DNA of 64,000 nucleotides, taken from NCBI RefSeq assembly GCF_028389875.1, contig NC_084675.1, positions 24,390,412 to 24,454,411 on the forward strand. The letters run 5' to 3'. How positions within the stretch are numbered: the first letter of the stretch is position 1; each line of letters begins with the position of its first letter. Of this stretch, positions 61,740 to 64,000 are shown in pieces. The position numbers were made by a program, and so were the translations under genes. This stretch comes from Rhea pennata (taxonomy: Eukaryota > Chordata > Aves > Rheiformes > Rheidae). Below the pieces are notes generated by a model, which did not search any database, had not been told where the DNA came from, and was given only the letters and a program-made list of their open reading frames with translations.

Positions 61740-64000
61740 GTGTGGGAATGCTGTGATATCTGGATGCGTATATCTCACCTGTTAGCATACATGCATCTCT
61801 CTTAGCTCTGTGGGATGTGTAAGGCATTGTCAGAAGAGGAAGAAATCTCTGCTCAATCTTTCAGAATGGATAGGGAATGGGGAAAAAAGGAAAAGTCAAT
61901 GTGTAGAGGAGTGGGAAAGGGAAAACCCGAAGGAGAGTTAACAAGCTTATCCCTTTATTCCTTGCTTGTCAGTGGGAAACTGACTTATTTGTGATTTATG
62001 ATTTATTTATTGATGAAGTTAGCAAAACTATTGCTCTGTACCTTTCAGGTTGATGACTATGAAGGAAATCAACATGTTGCAGGGTCCTGTTCTTACATAT
62101 TTCTTTTTCAGTAAGATTAAGTCCAGCTGTTTCCTGACCTGGATATATGCTTGTTACAAATGTGACTTTGAAATGCAAGTTTTTGCATTAAAGTTTGGAA
62201 ACGTTATGAAATGCTTCCAGCAGTTTTCTATGCAAAATATGTCACCTTTCCAATTATTTTTGTGACACTACTGTTTTGAGAACTATCATAAGCTTCTATC
62301 ACTTGTTAACATTTCAAGAAACATATATATTTTTTTCTTGTGCTTGAGAGGCAGTTCTTGTAAGCAACCACAGACAAATTTCTCCATCATCTCTGTCTAG
62401 GCTCCCCTCAGTTTAGGCAAGATGACCAAAATGATCATTGTTCTGTGGTGGTTCGGCTTGAGGGTTGCGGTCATGTATTGGTCATTGACTGCTTACACTG
62501 ATCATTTATCAGTGGTATTGTCTGTTCTTCCCAGGTTTTCTGGGAGGATGAAGATAATTCTGGCAATAGTGAATGAAGTGATAGGTAGATTAATGGGGAA
62601 GCATGCCTGTGAGTTGCACATTCTGTGCTTTTAGGAGTTATACCTGACTTGACTCAAGTCTATCCTATTATATCCTAGTATTTCCAACTCATCTCTGGAA
62701 AGAAGAGGACCGGGAAATTTGTGGTTTGTGAACAGTATTGGTATCTGGGGTATTGTTATCACAGGTGACCTGGGTGATTTATGCGAATACCAGTTTTCAG
62801 TATGTGCTCTATAAGCTATTCCAGAGAGTATATGAAAAATAATAAAGTGAACACTAACCTTCTTTTTGTAGAATCACATAATCACAGTATGGTTGAAGTT
62901 GGAAGGGACCTCTGGAGATCATATAGTACAACCCCCTTGCTCAGGCAGGGTCACCTAGAGCATGTTAGACAGGATTGCGTCCAAGCGGGTTTTGAATATC
63001 TCCAGGGAAGGAGACTCCACAGCCTCTTTGTGCCCATTGCCTTGTGTCCTGTTGCTTGGCACCACTGAAGAGTCTGGCTTGTAAGCTTAGATTTGCTATA
63101 TAGCATTTATGTATCAACTGTAAAACTTCTAGGAGCCTTCTGCTAGCTGCCAGTTTGCACAAAACTGTAGGAACTTAGTTATTGTTGAGAGGTTCTCTTC
63201 TCTTTTCCAAATATGTTTGAAATTGGTTAAAATATTCAAAAGTTATTAGAGAGGTCCTACGGGACAGTGTAATTGCAAAGGTCTTCTGCCTTTGGAAATC
63301 AGGATTGAAAACTATGTCAAGGAATAAGTAAACAGTTTGTTTTTGTGATAAAGGTCCAAATGCAGAATTTATATCTTGCGGGGGGGGGGGGAAGTGATGT
63401 TTAATACCAAACTAGACTTGCATTTCTACCCTTTTTTTTTTCCTTCCCTCAAGGAACCTGATTGATTGATTAGTGATTATTTTTCTTCCTCTCTGTGGCA
63501 CAGAAACCTATGCTAGATAACATTAGATACCAAGGAAGGTAAAGCTGGCTGACCAGAAGGAATTTGTAGATAGGCTTTCTGGTATGTGCGCTTTTGTTAA
63601 TGCTTAATTAACTGAAACAGCAAAATGAACCTTTGACAAATTAACATGAAGCTGAAAGTTTAGAGCATCTTTGGCTGCCAATTTTTGGATTCTTAAATAA
63701 CTTAATAGCAAAATAGAAAGCTTTTTAAAATGTTTCTGGAGAATCAGATTGCATGTCTTGGAAAATTGAATCAGTCATTGTGAGGAGAAATACTGAAAAA
63801 AGATTTAAATTGGTAGAGAAAATAAGTGGAGCTTTCAAAACAATTCACGTTTTAAAAACAGTTATTCTGATTGCCTAACCCTGGGGGGAAGAGAAAGGCT
63901 TAAAGCTGACAAATAGAGATGCCTGTGGTATCTTTAAAAGAGTTTTAAAACTTTGAATGATTTTCTTTATGATGAGCCTTTTTGTATTTAACTACCTTGC
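61740..64000 (+). other. ADAT1 intron 7 (incomplete)
   Basis: Begins with GTGTGG after exon 7. No sequence encoding the expected next segment (the ISKVELF-like start of the last exons) was found up to the window end. It contains a CR1 fragment and a G homopolymer (63380-63391). Confidence 0.6.
62871..63080 (-). mobile_element. CR1 LINE 3' fragment in ADAT1 intron 7
   Basis: The reverse-strand CR1 3' UTR and last ORF2 codons begin with AATCACATAATCACAGTATGG, then the GGGACCTCTGGAGATCAT block, then GTTTTGAATATCTCCAGGGAAGG. Compared with the copy at 8152, about 100 bp between CACAGCCTCT and TTGTGCCCATTGCC are missing. It is antisense to ADAT1. Confidence 0.9.

Overview
The window is vertebrate nuclear DNA and almost certainly avian. 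It carries several CR1 LINE fragments, including truncated 3' ends and reverse-transcriptase pieces. It also has a tRNA-derived SINE with a CR1-like tail, no mammalian-type SINEs, compact introns and GC-rich CpG-island promoters. I could not determine the species.

Five protein-coding genes can be read exon by exon. (1) TAT, tyrosine aminotransferase: + strand, eleven coding exons from 4698 to 12854, 455 codons, a TATA-type promoter near 3350 and a poly(A) signal at 13392. (2) A Golgi GlcNAc-6-O-sulfotransferase of the CHST4/5/6 group, most like CHST4: + strand, a single coding exon at 26431-27567. (3) TERF2IP, the telomeric protein RAP1: - strand, three exons from 38657 down to 36872, 341 aa. 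(4) KARS1, lysyl-tRNA synthetase: + strand, fourteen coding exons from 38720 to 49247, 590 aa, plus an alternative segment that can encode a mitochondrial presequence. (5) ADAT1, tRNA-specific adenosine deaminase 1: + strand, seven coding exons from 49928 to 61739, with the 3' end beyond the window.

Layout: 1-3.3 kb is upstream flank, with one possible minus-strand terminal exon at its edge. 3.3-13.4 kb is TAT, with a CR1 in intron 8 (counting coding exons as 2-12). 13.4-26.4 kb is intergenic and repeat-bearing. 26.4-27.9 kb is the sulfotransferase. 27.9-36.9 kb is AT-rich intergenic DNA. 36.9-38.7 kb is TERF2IP, which meets KARS1 head to head with only 62 bp between start codons. KARS1 is followed directly by the ADAT1 CpG island and gene, which runs off the right edge.

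TERF2IP and KARS1 share a bidirectional housekeeping promoter. KARS1 and ADAT1 both act on tRNA (lysine charging; A37-to-inosine in tRNA-Ala). TAT and the sulfotransferase are tissue-type metabolic genes and are not functionally linked to the others.

I found no new multi-gene system. The observations most worth a second look are these: an apparent alternative-donor route to mitochondrial KARS1; the near-mirror-image start sites of TERF2IP and KARS1; a 55-bp copy of ADAT1 exon 5 inside ADAT1 intron 2; unidentified open reading fragments in that same intron; the CR1-tailed tRNA SINE; and several perfect or near-perfect hairpins.
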